In this document: positions 8,160 to 15,767 of the stretch, piece after piece
Layout of the letters: each line of letters opens with the position of its first letter
How positions within the stretch are numbered: the first letter of the stretch is position 1
Assembly: GCF_005280205.1 (NCBI RefSeq)
Contig: NZ_SUND01000001.1
Span: 186,001 to 250,000 of the forward strand
Length of the DNA stretch: 64,000 nt
Direction of reading: 5' to 3'
DNA from: Bacillus yapensis
GTDB taxonomy: Bacteria; Bacillota; Bacilli; Bacillales; Cytobacillaceae
Made by a program: the position numbers and the translations under genes
The notes under the pieces: generated by a model
Databases searched by the model: none
What the model was told of the DNA's origin: nothing
The model's input: the letters and a program-made list of their open reading frames with translations, nothing else

Positions 8160-9005
8160 TTAGTAGATCGGATTTTGACGAATCCATTTGGTCGCTACCC
8201 ATTTTTCCCCGACTACAACGGGAATGCTACTATGTACGGACAGGCGATCGACTTGATTTTGACTGTTCGTATAGTGGAAATAAACAGCTGAGCCTTTTTT
8301 CGGAACAATGGAGACTCCCACCTTTGGAAAAATCGTTTCGCCGCCCTCTTCTACATCATTTAAATAGAGTAGTAGAGTTCCAACACGTTGTCCACCTTTT
8401 TTCTCATCTACCTTCCCAGAAGGAAAATAATCAAAATGGGCCTTATACTCTTCTCCCACGTGATAGTTCAGCACTTGAAGTCCTTCACCGTTTTCAACAG
8501 GATACTGAGTAAGTTCTTCGAATCTTTTTTCAAGCTTTGTGACGAGATCATTTTCATGAATCGTATAATACATGCCTTTACTCGTTCGACCAGGTACTAC
8601 TCTTTCTTCTCCCGTTACAGAATCCACCACTCGTGACGGCTGTAATCTCTCTTTTGATAAACTGATTAGTTCATCACATTCATCATCACTTAGAACATTG
8701 TCCAAATGAAGGATGAACGGCTTTTCAATTCTTGCAAGCACCTTAATTTCACGGTCACTTGTATAAATCGTATTTCCTCTTTGACCAATCGCGGGTATTT
8801 CATATTGATATGGGAGCTCACTCTTTGCTTCAGGCGACTTTACTGCTCCATTTCCAACAATCTGAAAAAGACTTTCGTAAGCATACCTTGGATTAAAACC
8901 TTTTTTCACAAGGGCATCTGCTATGACAACCGGACTAACTCCACTATTAAGAGTTGTAACAATCCACTCTTTTAGTTCATCGGAGATTTGTTTGATGGTT
9001 CCCAC
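8160..9005 (-). CDS. Prolyl 4-hydroxylase-type 2-oxoglutarate/Fe(II) oxygenase
   Basis: A 281-residue enzyme. The C-terminal 190 residues form the double-stranded beta-helix domain with the iron ligands His190 and Asp192 (HFD) and His258, and Lys268 in GEKWVATKW for 2-oxoglutarate. This is the collagen-type prolyl hydroxylase pattern known from Bacillus anthracis. The first 90 residues are an extra helical domain (DELKEWIVTTLNSGVSPVVIADALVKKGF is residues 9-35, resembling a small helical binding module), not needed for catalysis. The start is GTG at 9005 with GAGGAGGAA upstream. It lacks a signal peptide, so it acts in the cytoplasm; the substrate protein is unknown. Confidence 0.9.
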   Translation of the reverse strand: MGTIKQISDELKEWIVTTLNSGVSPVVIADALVKKGFNPRYAYESLFQIVGNGAVKSPEAKSELPYQYEIPAIGQRGNTIYTSDREIKVLARIEKPFILHLDNVLSDDECDELISLSKERLQPSRVVDSVTGEERVVPGRTSKGMYYTIHENDLVTKLEKRFEELTQYPVENGEGLQVLNYHVGEEYKAHFDYFPSGKVDEKKGGQRVGTLLLYLNDVEEGGETIFPKVGVSIVPKKGSAVYFHYTNSQNQVDRLSVHSSIPVVVGEKWVATKWIRQNPIY

Positions 9006-9153
9006 CGCTATTCCTCCTCACAGGCTTGCAAAATTGAAAAATCTAACACAATTTTACCATATTCAGAAAAATTAGAAGTAGTTTAAGCTTGGATAGTTAG
9101 AAGCAATTTTTGTATTTTACTTCCAAATCATACATTTTGAAACTATACAAGAA

Positions 9154-9192
9154 AAGAGCATAACTTGAAAAAATCATTCAAGCCTTGCTCTT
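9154..9192 (-). terminator. Intrinsic terminator after the LytTR regulator gene
   Basis: Two nested stem parts (AAGAGCA/TGCTCTT and CTTGAA/TTCAAG) form a hairpin that is followed on the minus strand by TTTTCTTG. It lies just past the stop codon at 9211. Confidence 0.7.
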
Positions 9193-9210
9193 TCACAAAA
9201 CTATTTTTAG

Positions 9211-9939
9211 TTACAGACACAATAATTCCTGAACTTCATTGATCTTCAATTTCGAAATATAAGCGTTCTTATCAGTCCCATAAAAGAATGCAAGATATGT
9301 TTCACCGGACGCCTCAATTTTAGCTACTTTTCTCAAATTAACCAAATAGGAGCGATGTGTTTTAGAAAAGTTCTCTGGTAAACGGTCCATAAGATTTTGC
9401 AGGGGATCTGATGTTTCAAATTGTTCTGACTCTGTATGAATAATGGTTTTTCTACCTTGTTTTTCAATAAAGAGAATATCATTTATTAAAATGTATAAAT
9501 AAGTATTGTTCGACCTTATAGCAAGTTTACTAATATTCTTTGGTGCTGGAGTTTCTGCTTTATTCTGAAACCCAATCATCTTTTTTGCCTTTTCCAATGC
9601 AATGAATAAACGGGTTCTTTCAATCGGCTTTACAATGTAATCAACTGCCGATAAATTAAATGCCTCAACCGCATAATCATCGTGCCCCGTCGTAAAAATA
9701 ACTTGTAAATTAGGATGAATTTCTTTACAAGCTTTAGAAGCTTCAACCCCATTTAAGTCTGGCATACTAATGTCTACTAAAGCTAAATCGGGCTTTTCCT
9801 TTACAACCAATTGAATGAGTTCTTCTCCCGTTGTTGCCTCACCAATCACTTCATATTCAGGCAAAAGCTTTGTAAAATGGACTAAAATGGTTCTGGAAGA
9901 GAGGTCATCATCTGCTATTATCACTCTTATTTTCTCCAT
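9211..9939 (-). CDS. LytTR-family response regulator
   Basis: A 242-residue cytoplasmic transcription regulator. The N-terminal receiver (1-125) has the acidic pocket DDD near residue 10, the phospho-acceptor in LALVDISMPDLNG (about Asp55), TTGHDDYA and the Lys in DYIVKPIE. The C-terminal LytTR domain (about 138-240) has KTHRSYLVNLRKVAKIE. No matching histidine kinase is adjacent; the MHYT hybrid kinase at 21.8 kb and the HAMP sensor at 11.4 kb are candidates only by proximity. It lies 290 nt downstream of the pterin operon terminator and has its own promoter, so it forms a separate unit. Confidence 0.93.
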   Translation of the reverse strand: MEKIRVIIADDDLSSRTILVHFTKLLPEYEVIGEATTGEELIQLVVKEKPDLALVDISMPDLNGVEASKACKEIHPNLQVIFTTGHDDYAVEAFNLSAVDYIVKPIERTRLFIALEKAKKMIGFQNKAETPAPKNISKLAIRSNNTYLYILINDILFIEKQGRKTIIHTESEQFETSDPLQNLMDRLPENFSKTHRSYLVNLRKVAKIEASGETYLAFFYGTDKNAYISKLKINEVQELLCL

Positions 9940-9964
9940 TTACATCTCTCCCCTTGTTTTGTTC

Positions 9965-9993
9965 GTTATATGAAATTATTCTAGAAAGTCCAA
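9965..9993 (-). promoter_or_regulatory. Sigma-A promoter of the LytTR regulator gene
   Basis: Minus-strand -35 TTGGAC (9988-9993) and -10 TATAAC (9965-9970) with a 17-base spacer, ending 25 bases before the start codon at 9939. Confidence 0.7.
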
Positions 9994-10010
9994 CTGCTGG
10001 ACCTAAGTAC

Positions 10011-10056
10011 ATTCATTTTCAGTAAAATGAATATGAATTATTCATCGGATGAATAT
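10011..10056. promoter_or_regulatory. Cluster of ATTCAT/ATGAAT half-sites upstream of the LytTR gene promoter
   Basis: A 9-bp inverted repeat ATTCATTTT-cagt-AAAATGAAT at 10011-10032 is followed by ATGAAT, ATTCAT and ATGAAT again up to about 10054, just upstream of the -35. A second inverted repeat GAATCAA-ttgg-TTGATTC lies at 10071-10088. Position and symmetry suggest binding sites for a dimeric regulator, possibly the LytTR protein itself. Confidence 0.5.
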
Positions 10057-10169
10057 GTTATCCTTATTTTGAATCAATTGGTTGATTCAAGATATCCCCA
10101 CGTACTCCTATTCCTACACTTCTATAAAAAATAGGAGACTCTTCCTATTCTTAAGATAACCATTTTAGG

Positions 10170-10205
10170 ATCAAAAAAAGCGATCTACATCAAATAGATC
10201 GCTTT
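10170..10205 (-). terminator. Terminator of the pterin/partner-switch operon
   Basis: On the minus strand AAAGCGATCTA-TTTGATG-TAGATCGCTTT, a perfect 11-bp stem, runs straight into TTTT. It lies 27 nt after the stop of the PP2C gene and marks the end of the ten-gene operon. Confidence 0.92.
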
Positions 10206-10231
10206 AATCGCTCATTTTTAATACCATTGGA

Positions 10232-11071
10232 TTAAAATATAGGAGAATTAAAGCTGGTAATATCCGCCTTACTATCAAATACTTTTAATAAAACCATCGT
10301 AATATCATCTTTTTGTGGAACCCCTGATGTAAAATGGTTAATTGTGTCAATTACCGCTTTTTCTACTTCCTTGACATCTTTTTCTTTACACTGCAACAAG
10401 GTCTCTTTTAGACGTGTGATTTGATATAGTTCCCCTTCTTTATTTTGGGCTTCAATAATGCCGTCCGTATAGAAAAAGACCATATCTAAATCTTCTAGTT
10501 GAATGGATTCCTCATGATAAATTTGATTAGGGAGACCTCCGACCATAATTCCTTTTACTTTCGGAAGTTCTTCAATCGTATTACTTTTTCCTCTAATACA
10601 TAAAGGAAGATGATGCCCTGCGTTCGCATAAGTGAAAGTTCCAGACTTCGGATCCCAATCAGCACAAAACAAAGTAACAAACGATTTTAATGTCCTTAAA
10701 TCCTCATATATCGCTTGATTCATGGCTGTTAACGTTTCACCAGGACCTTGTGTACTTTCTGCTGCGCTTCGAAAAGCTCCCCTTGTCAAAATCATCAGCA
10801 TCGCAGCTGGAATTCCTTTTCCCATCACATCGCCAATGACAATACGAATTTTCCCATTAACTAATGGATAAAAATCATAATAGTCTCCACCAATCAGCCT
10901 TGCAGGCAAAGAATTCCCGGACACTTGTCCTCCCTCAACCTTAGGAGTCTTTCCATTTAAAAGAGACGTTTGAATATTCCTTGCAAGATTTATTTCTCTC
11001 TGTAAGGATTTTTCAAGTTCATTTTCAGGAGTACCTTGATCAAAATGAAAGGTGAAATTATCAAAATACAT
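10232..11071 (-). CDS. PP2C-type (SpoIIE/RsbU) serine phosphatase
   Basis: A 279-residue cytoplasmic phosphatase. The SpoIIE-type PP2C domain spans about 30-265: LARNIQTSLL at the start, the metal-binding motif GGDYYDF near residue 61, GDVMGKGIPAAMLM, FFYTDGIIEA and QKDDITMVLL with its metal-binding Asp. Such phosphatases remove phosphate from STAS-domain antagonists in partner-switching pathways. There is no sensory domain of its own, so the membrane sensor two genes upstream probably provides input. The ATG at 11071 has GGAGG seven bases upstream; the TTG one codon earlier is too close. The stop of the STAS gene overlaps this start (TGATG), showing translational coupling. It is last in the operon. 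Confidence 0.94.
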   Translation of the reverse strand: MYFDNFTFHFDQGTPENELEKSLQREINLARNIQTSLLNGKTPKVEGGQVSGNSLPARLIGGDYYDFYPLVNGKIRIVIGDVMGKGIPAAMLMILTRGAFRSAAESTQGPGETLTAMNQAIYEDLRTLKSFVTLFCADWDPKSGTFTYANAGHHLPLCIRGKSNTIEELPKVKGIMVGGLPNQIYHEESIQLEDLDMVFFYTDGIIEAQNKEGELYQITRLKETLLQCKEKDVKEVEKAVIDTINHFTSGVPQKDDITMVLLKVFDSKADITSFNSPIF

Positions 11072-11388
11072 CAAATGTCCTCCTTATGAATTTCCTCTAA
11101 GATATGGTATAATCCCACCGTTTCAAATACTTGGTGTGTCATTTCATCGACACCATTAAAGATTAGTTTGAAGTTCTTCTCCTTAGAAAGATAAATGGCA
11201 TTCATGATGGAACCAATTCCTGTTGAATCAATAAACTCCAACTCACTAAAATCAAAAATCAGCCTCTCAACGTTATCTAATTCCTCTAAATAAGGTTCAA
11301 TTATACTACTAGTAGAAATGTCCAAAATTCCCTTTAACTTTAATGTCTTTGTCGATCCTGTTTGTTTACTTTGAATGGTTAACTCCAT
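11071..11388 (-). CDS. STAS-domain anti-anti-sigma-type protein (RsbV-like)
   Basis: A 105-residue single STAS domain. The phosphorylation site is seen as DSTGIG at residues 54-59 with Ser55 as the acceptor. RsbV/SpoIIAA proteins bind a GHKL kinase when dephosphorylated, releasing that kinase's client. All three partners, a GHKL ATPase (15754-16707), this STAS protein and the PP2C phosphatase, are in one operon. The client is not: no sigma factor gene is present, so the output may be an enzyme or another protein. It sits 16 nt after the sensor gene and overlaps the phosphatase start. Confidence 0.93.
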   Translation of the reverse strand: MELTIQSKQTGSTKTLKLKGILDISTSSIIEPYLEELDNVERLIFDFSELEFIDSTGIGSIMNAIYLSKEKNFKLIFNGVDEMTHQVFETVGLYHILEEIHKEDI

Positions 11389-11404
11389 TTATACTCCTCC
11401 CCGT

Positions 11405-12979
11405 TTATAGCTTCAGCCTACTCATTTGTTGCATTAGGTTGCTGGCAATTTCAGAAAGCTCTTGAGATTGGCCATACAAGGATTGTAGTAAATCAGATAA
11501 TGTTATCGTTGTATTCGTAGTTGCAGCCGTTCTTTCATTGGCTACTTCGCGCATTTTGTCCATCTTACCAAGGATATCTTTCACGTGTTCGTGATGACTA
11601 TGTGATTCTAACACCTTTTCTACTGAATCCAAGAACTCCGTGATTTCGAATAATTGTTCTCTTGCCTTCAAAGTCGTTTCTGTTGAGAGGGTATATATTT
11701 TCTCGACAGACTGTGATGCTTCTTCTTCCAATTCTTCAGATAACATCTGTGTTTTACTTGCTTCTGCCTCAATTTCTTTCACAAATTGATTCAAATTACT
11801 CGCCATAACGTTCAAATCAATGGAAAGTTTCGTTAACTCACTGCCATCATTGACATCACTTTCCGCTGTTAAATCCCCATCTTTTAATAGATCTATTTGC
11901 GTAGTGATTTTCTGAATATTGATATAGATTCTATTAAATAATTGATAGATTAAGAGGAAAATACTTACAATCCCTATAATTCCCGTTACAATCAAAATAA
12001 TGGATTGTTGATGTAAAGGAGAGATTATTTTCTCATAATCAAATGCAATATGAATAACCTGCCCATTCTTCTGCGGCAAGAATAACTTATAAATTTTCTT
12101 TCCATCTACCTTTTCAACAAATTTTTGAATCTTAGGATTCTTAACCATCTTCTTCAAAATTTCTGGATCATTTTTTGATTGATATTGAAAATCTCCATAC
12201 ACTATTTTCTTCATTGGTGGCCAATATTGACTTTCCAACTCAGGATTTTGAAAAACATTTGGATCTAAAATGGAAATATCCTTAACGAACGGATTTTCCT
12301 TCTCAATATCTTTAATTAATGATTCAGGTCCCACACTTTCGGTGAATTGATAGACTTCATCAGCAGAAATATAAGGATTCAAAATATAATTTGTTCCTTC
12401 TTTATGAAAATAAGCATATTTGAAAAATACTGGTTTGTCTTGATAGGTTCCGGATTGCATAATGGGTAAAATAACTAATCCTTCATCCGAGTATAATTCA
12501 GGAATTTGGATATCTTCTCCCATTAACACCTTTTCAGTTTGTTGATAAACCATATCACCGAAACTTCTCGTGCTAAAGCCGATTTCATTTGGATCAGTAG
12601 ATTTGACAACAACAATGTCATTATCCTTTTTCTCTAAAATGGACAAGCCAGCAAGATTTAAGTTTTCTTTAATTTTGATTAGTTCAGTATCCGTAAGCTC
12701 TTCAGCATTTGATTCATCAAGAATTTCTCCAATATATTTTAAATATCCTGCCATCTTCAAATCAATTTGATGTTCTATACTTTTTGAGGCCAAATCACTT
12801 CCATTAAACCCCTGATTAATGCTTTGTGAAATTAAACTAGTTTGAGTATCAAGTTCATAATTAACTTGTTCTTTCATCAAGTATAATTGAACACCGCTTG
12901 ATATAATTGAAATAATCACCATTATCCCTAAAGTGCGTGTTAAGAATTGCTTCCTTAGTGAAACTTGTTTTTTAGTCAT
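11405..12979 (-). CDS. Membrane sensor with extracytoplasmic domain and HAMP linker
   Basis: A 524-residue membrane receptor. A membrane segment at about 14-35 is followed by a roughly 290-residue extracytoplasmic region, a second membrane segment at about 326-346, a HAMP domain (about 347-400) and a coiled-coil cytoplasmic part rich in Glu, Ser and Thr. The tail of about 125 residues is far shorter than a chemoreceptor signalling domain and lacks its conserved hairpin tip. It therefore cannot couple to CheA/CheW in the usual way, and it has no kinase or cyclase domain. Being immediately upstream of the STAS and PP2C genes (16-nt gap), it most likely controls the phosphatase. The ligand is unknown. 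Confidence 0.85.
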   Translation of the reverse strand: MTKKQVSLRKQFLTRTLGIMVIISIISSGVQLYLMKEQVNYELDTQTSLISQSINQGFNGSDLASKSIEHQIDLKMAGYLKYIGEILDESNAEELTDTELIKIKENLNLAGLSILEKKDNDIVVVKSTDPNEIGFSTRSFGDMVYQQTEKVLMGEDIQIPELYSDEGLVILPIMQSGTYQDKPVFFKYAYFHKEGTNYILNPYISADEVYQFTESVGPESLIKDIEKENPFVKDISILDPNVFQNPELESQYWPPMKKIVYGDFQYQSKNDPEILKKMVKNPKIQKFVEKVDGKKIYKLFLPQKNGQVIHIAFDYEKIISPLHQQSIILIVTGIIGIVSIFLLIYQLFNRIYINIQKITTQIDLLKDGDLTAESDVNDGSELTKLSIDLNVMASNLNQFVKEIEAEASKTQMLSEELEEEASQSVEKIYTLSTETTLKAREQLFEITEFLDSVEKVLESHSHHEHVKDILGKMDKMREVANERTAATTNTTITLSDLLQSLYGQSQELSEIASNLMQQMSRLKL

Positions 12980-12995
12980 CTGCTCACCTCACCTC

Positions 12996-14471
12996 TTATT
13001 CCTGCTCAGTAGCTTTCTTACGTAATGCTACTTTATCTATTTTCCCTTGCACCATCGGAAATTCTTCAATAAATCTTATTTGATCTGGTATCTTGTATCT
13101 AGCAATACGAAGATTACAATATTCATATAGTTCCTGCCTGTGTAGGTCGCTCCTATTCTTTTGCACAAACGCAATAATTTGTTCTCCAAAAACAGGATGC
13201 GGAATTCCAACGACAACTACTCTTAACACATCCGGGTGTTTTTCTAAGACGTTCTCAATCTCTCCTGGAATAACTTGCTGACCACCTTTTTTGATCATGT
13301 CTTTTTTGCGGCCTACAAGTTCAATTTTTCCATCATCGTTGGTTCTTCCTAGATCACCTGAGAAAAACCATCCATCTTTATATACTTCAGAAGTCAAATC
13401 AGGTCGTTGATAATAACCTAAAAATGGTCGTTCTGATTGATATATGAGTTCGCCAATGCCTTCTTCCGATAGTGAGTCAAATTTATATTTGATATTAGGT
13501 AACAAGGTCCAATTCATATCATTTCGAATATCGTTTTCTGTGTACATTACCGTTCCAAACTCTGTTATTCCTAAAAAGCTCATGATCTTAGCTGGGAAGT
13601 CAGAATAAGTTTGTAAAAATTCTTTGGTCACTAATTCTCCAAATACAGATAGTAAAGATACTTGATTTAATACTTGCTTCCCTAAGGATTTACCAAATAA
13701 GTCCATAGCCTTAAATAGAGATGGCGTCGTAATGAATTTTTGGCTAGCGTGGCTTTCGAATAGTTGAATGATCTCTGGAAAATTGAAATTCTCCGATAGC
13801 ACCAAATGTGTCTTAGACTGCATAGTTGATAGTATCCACGCTAATCCGAACACCCCCGTTGCCGGAGCTAAAAGAAATAGTTTATCATTATCAACAATAT
13901 CCAGCCCTATGTTAATCCCTTTTCCAACCCTTTGGACAAAATCTACATCGTATACAATCCCTTTTGGAGTGCCGGTACTTCCTGATGTACATCCAATAAT
14001 TTGAATCTGTCCTTCTTCAAGGGGATTTTTTTCACCGATATGAATAGTTTGATTCCATTTCATATCCGCTTTATTTTCCAAAATAATCGTCTCTTTTAGA
14101 TTTGAAGCAGCCCATTGATTAATCGTCTCCCATAACTGAAATCCATTATGTTCAGTCACTGTAAAAACTATATGAGGACTAACAAAATCTAAAACAGAAA
14201 TTAAATCTTCATGGCGTAGAAGCGGACTAAGTGGTACAGTGATTCCCTGTAGTTTACTAATTGCCAATGCTAAAGAAGTAAAATCATAAACGGAAGGCAC
14301 TATCAATGCGATTCTCTTCCCCTTTATATCCCCTAACGTTTCAAACAGTTGCACATATTTTTCAACACCCTGCTGAATGTCTCTATAAGAAAAATTGCCT
14401 CGTTGGGTGGAAAGAATCTCCTTGTTGAGGTCATGCTCTTGGTCAAAAATCCAATCATAGAAATTATTCAT
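12996..14471 (-). CDS. AMP-forming acyl/aryl ligase (ANL superfamily)
   Basis: A 491-residue adenylating enzyme. The ATP loop CTSGSTGTPKG is at 161-171, the GWFFSGDLGR aspartate motif near residue 370, the hinge region with GRKKDMIKKGG after it, and the catalytic Lys in GKIDK at 476-480. These enzymes activate a carboxylic acid with ATP and pass it to CoA or to the phosphopantetheine of a carrier protein. The carrier gene ends two bases before this start, so loading that carrier is the natural reading. The acid is unknown; the protein resembles fatty-acid or aryl-acid CoA ligases. The start has GGAGGAG upstream. Confidence 0.9.
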   Translation of the reverse strand: MNNFYDWIFDQEHDLNKEILSTQRGNFSYRDIQQGVEKYVQLFETLGDIKGKRIALIVPSVYDFTSLALAISKLQGITVPLSPLLRHEDLISVLDFVSPHIVFTVTEHNGFQLWETINQWAASNLKETIILENKADMKWNQTIHIGEKNPLEEGQIQIIGCTSGSTGTPKGIVYDVDFVQRVGKGINIGLDIVDNDKLFLLAPATGVFGLAWILSTMQSKTHLVLSENFNFPEIIQLFESHASQKFITTPSLFKAMDLFGKSLGKQVLNQVSLLSVFGELVTKEFLQTYSDFPAKIMSFLGITEFGTVMYTENDIRNDMNWTLLPNIKYKFDSLSEEGIGELIYQSERPFLGYYQRPDLTSEVYKDGWFFSGDLGRTNDDGKIELVGRKKDMIKKGGQQVIPGEIENVLEKHPDVLRVVVVGIPHPVFGEQIIAFVQKNRSDLHRQELYEYCNLRIARYKIPDQIRFIEEFPMVQGKIDKVALRKKATEQE

Positions 14472-14473
14472 TA

Positions 14474-14707
14474 TTAACTCTCCTCCATTGTCATCAATTG
14501 ATACAATGCTCCAACTGTTTCTAAATCTTTATCACTTTGTAAATTGAATGAACCTAAATTAAATCTAGCTGTGAGCTCTACGATTAAGTTCACCATTTGT
14601 AAGGAATCCACATCTAACTCATCACGAAAAGACGCATCCTTATGAATTTTCTCTAAAGGTACTTTAGAGATATCAGCAATGACTTGTCTAAACTCTTCAA
14701 AACTCAC
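14474..14707 (-). CDS. Acyl carrier protein
   Basis: A 77-residue four-helix carrier. The phosphopantetheine attachment site is DVDSLQMVNL with Ser35. It starts at a GTG (14707) inside the end of the hydrolase gene (11-bp overlap) and its stop is two bases from the start of the ligase gene, so the three are translationally coupled. The sequence differs from the fatty-acid AcpP of Bacillus and is closer to the dedicated carriers beside AMP-ligases. It probably holds an acyl group for transfer to an unidentified acceptor. Confidence 0.9.
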   Translation of the reverse strand: MSFEEFRQVIADISKVPLEKIHKDASFRDELDVDSLQMVNLIVELTARFNLGSFNLQSDKDLETVGALYQLMTMEES

Positions 14708-15767
14708 CCTTCACGCCCCACTTTCCTTGAAACCACTCCATCGCTTTTGTGCGAATTTCCGGTAGCCTGTAATTGCAGCAATGCCCTTCTTCTTCATACT
14801 TGAGAAGTATTTTTCCAGAAGGGAGATTATCAAATAAGCCATAGATATCTTCATCCTTCACCATCACATCTTTCTTCCCATGGACGAGCAAAACAGGCCC
14901 TTGTAGATTGATCTGTGCATAGTCTGGAATGATTTCTTCGTCCGAAACAGCAAACATTCTTTCCATGAAATAATCAGGCATTTGAATCTCTTCATTTCTA
15001 AATGCCGGTGAAACTGCTACTACCTTGGAGACTTTTTTATTACTACTTCCATAAATAGCCCACGCTGCTCCAGAGCTTGTCCCAAAAAGAAAAATGTCTT
15101 GAGCGGGAAAAGTATTCGATGAATATTCAATGACCATGTCCACAAATCGTTCCCAGCACACTCTTGTCGCTTTTAATCCATGCCTTGTATACGTTTCTCC
15201 TTGACCTGGACCATCAAAGCTAACAACTATATAATTTTTTTCAACAAAATCCATCTCATAAGAAAAGAGCTCTTCTTTTGTTGAATCAATAGGATTGATA
15301 ATGATGATGACGCCTTTTGGATTGTTTGGAATTCGAACTCGGCCGTAATATCTGTGCTCATCGATAGGGAATTCCACATATTCCGTTTTATAATCAGACA
15401 GTTGATCCGCTTTCTTAACAACTCGTAAACTTTGCTTCAGCCAATCTAATTTTTCTCCACCATGTTCAGGGATTAACCATTGATTCAGCTGATAATAGAG
15501 GGCTGCTGTACGATAAATGAATTCCGCTTGTTCCACGAGCCCGACTTTTTTTATTGATTCGGCCATTGTGTATTTTTCCTCTGCTAGTTCGCTCCAAGTT
15601 TTAAACCAATGTTCCTTTGTTATGATCGAGTGTCGTAGCTTTGCTAAATCATGATAGGAAACCCCATGTACAATCCAACGGTCCCAAAACCCTTCGAATA
15701 GACTTGCCGTTAAGAGTGTCTTATCAATGGTAGTCATTCTTTTTTTTTGGATATCAGTTGATAACAC
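14697..15767 (-). CDS. Alpha/beta hydrolase (acyl-peptidase/esterase type)
   Basis: A 356-residue hydrolase. A helical N-terminal part of about 130 residues precedes the alpha/beta fold, as in FrsA-like and 2,6-dihydroxypseudooxynicotine hydrolase-type proteins. The triad is visible: nucleophile Ser231 in GTSSG (229-233), Asp300 in HGKKD, and His329 in EEGHCC. SFDGPGQGET near residue 183 matches the family oxyanion region. It starts with GTG at 15767 (GAGGTG seven bases upstream) and overlaps the ATPase gene by 14 bp and the carrier gene by 11 bp. A thioesterase or acyltransferase role with the carrier is likely; cleavage of a pterin side product is an alternative. Confidence 0.87.
   Translation of the reverse strand: MLSTDIQKKRMTTIDKTLLTASLFEGFWDRWIVHGVSYHDLAKLRHSIITKEHWFKTWSELAEEKYTMAESIKKVGLVEQAEFIYRTAALYYQLNQWLIPEHGGEKLDWLKQSLRVVKKADQLSDYKTEYVEFPIDEHRYYGRVRIPNNPKGVIIIINPIDSTKEELFSYEMDFVEKNYIVVSFDGPGQGETYTRHGLKATRVCWERFVDMVIEYSSNTFPAQDIFLFGTSSGAAWAIYGSSNKKVSKVVAVSPAFRNEEIQMPDYFMERMFAVSDEEIIPDYAQINLQGPVLLVHGKKDVMVKDEDIYGLFDNLPSGKILLKYEEEGHCCNYRLPEIRTKAMEWFQGKWGVKGEF

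Noticed and set aside
11405-12979. Annotation as a methyl-accepting chemotaxis protein
   Set aside because: The cytoplasmic part is too short and lacks the conserved signalling hairpin.
14474-14707. Housekeeping fatty-acid AcpP
   Set aside because: No fab genes nearby and the carrier is coupled to an AMP ligase and hydrolase in a pterin operon.
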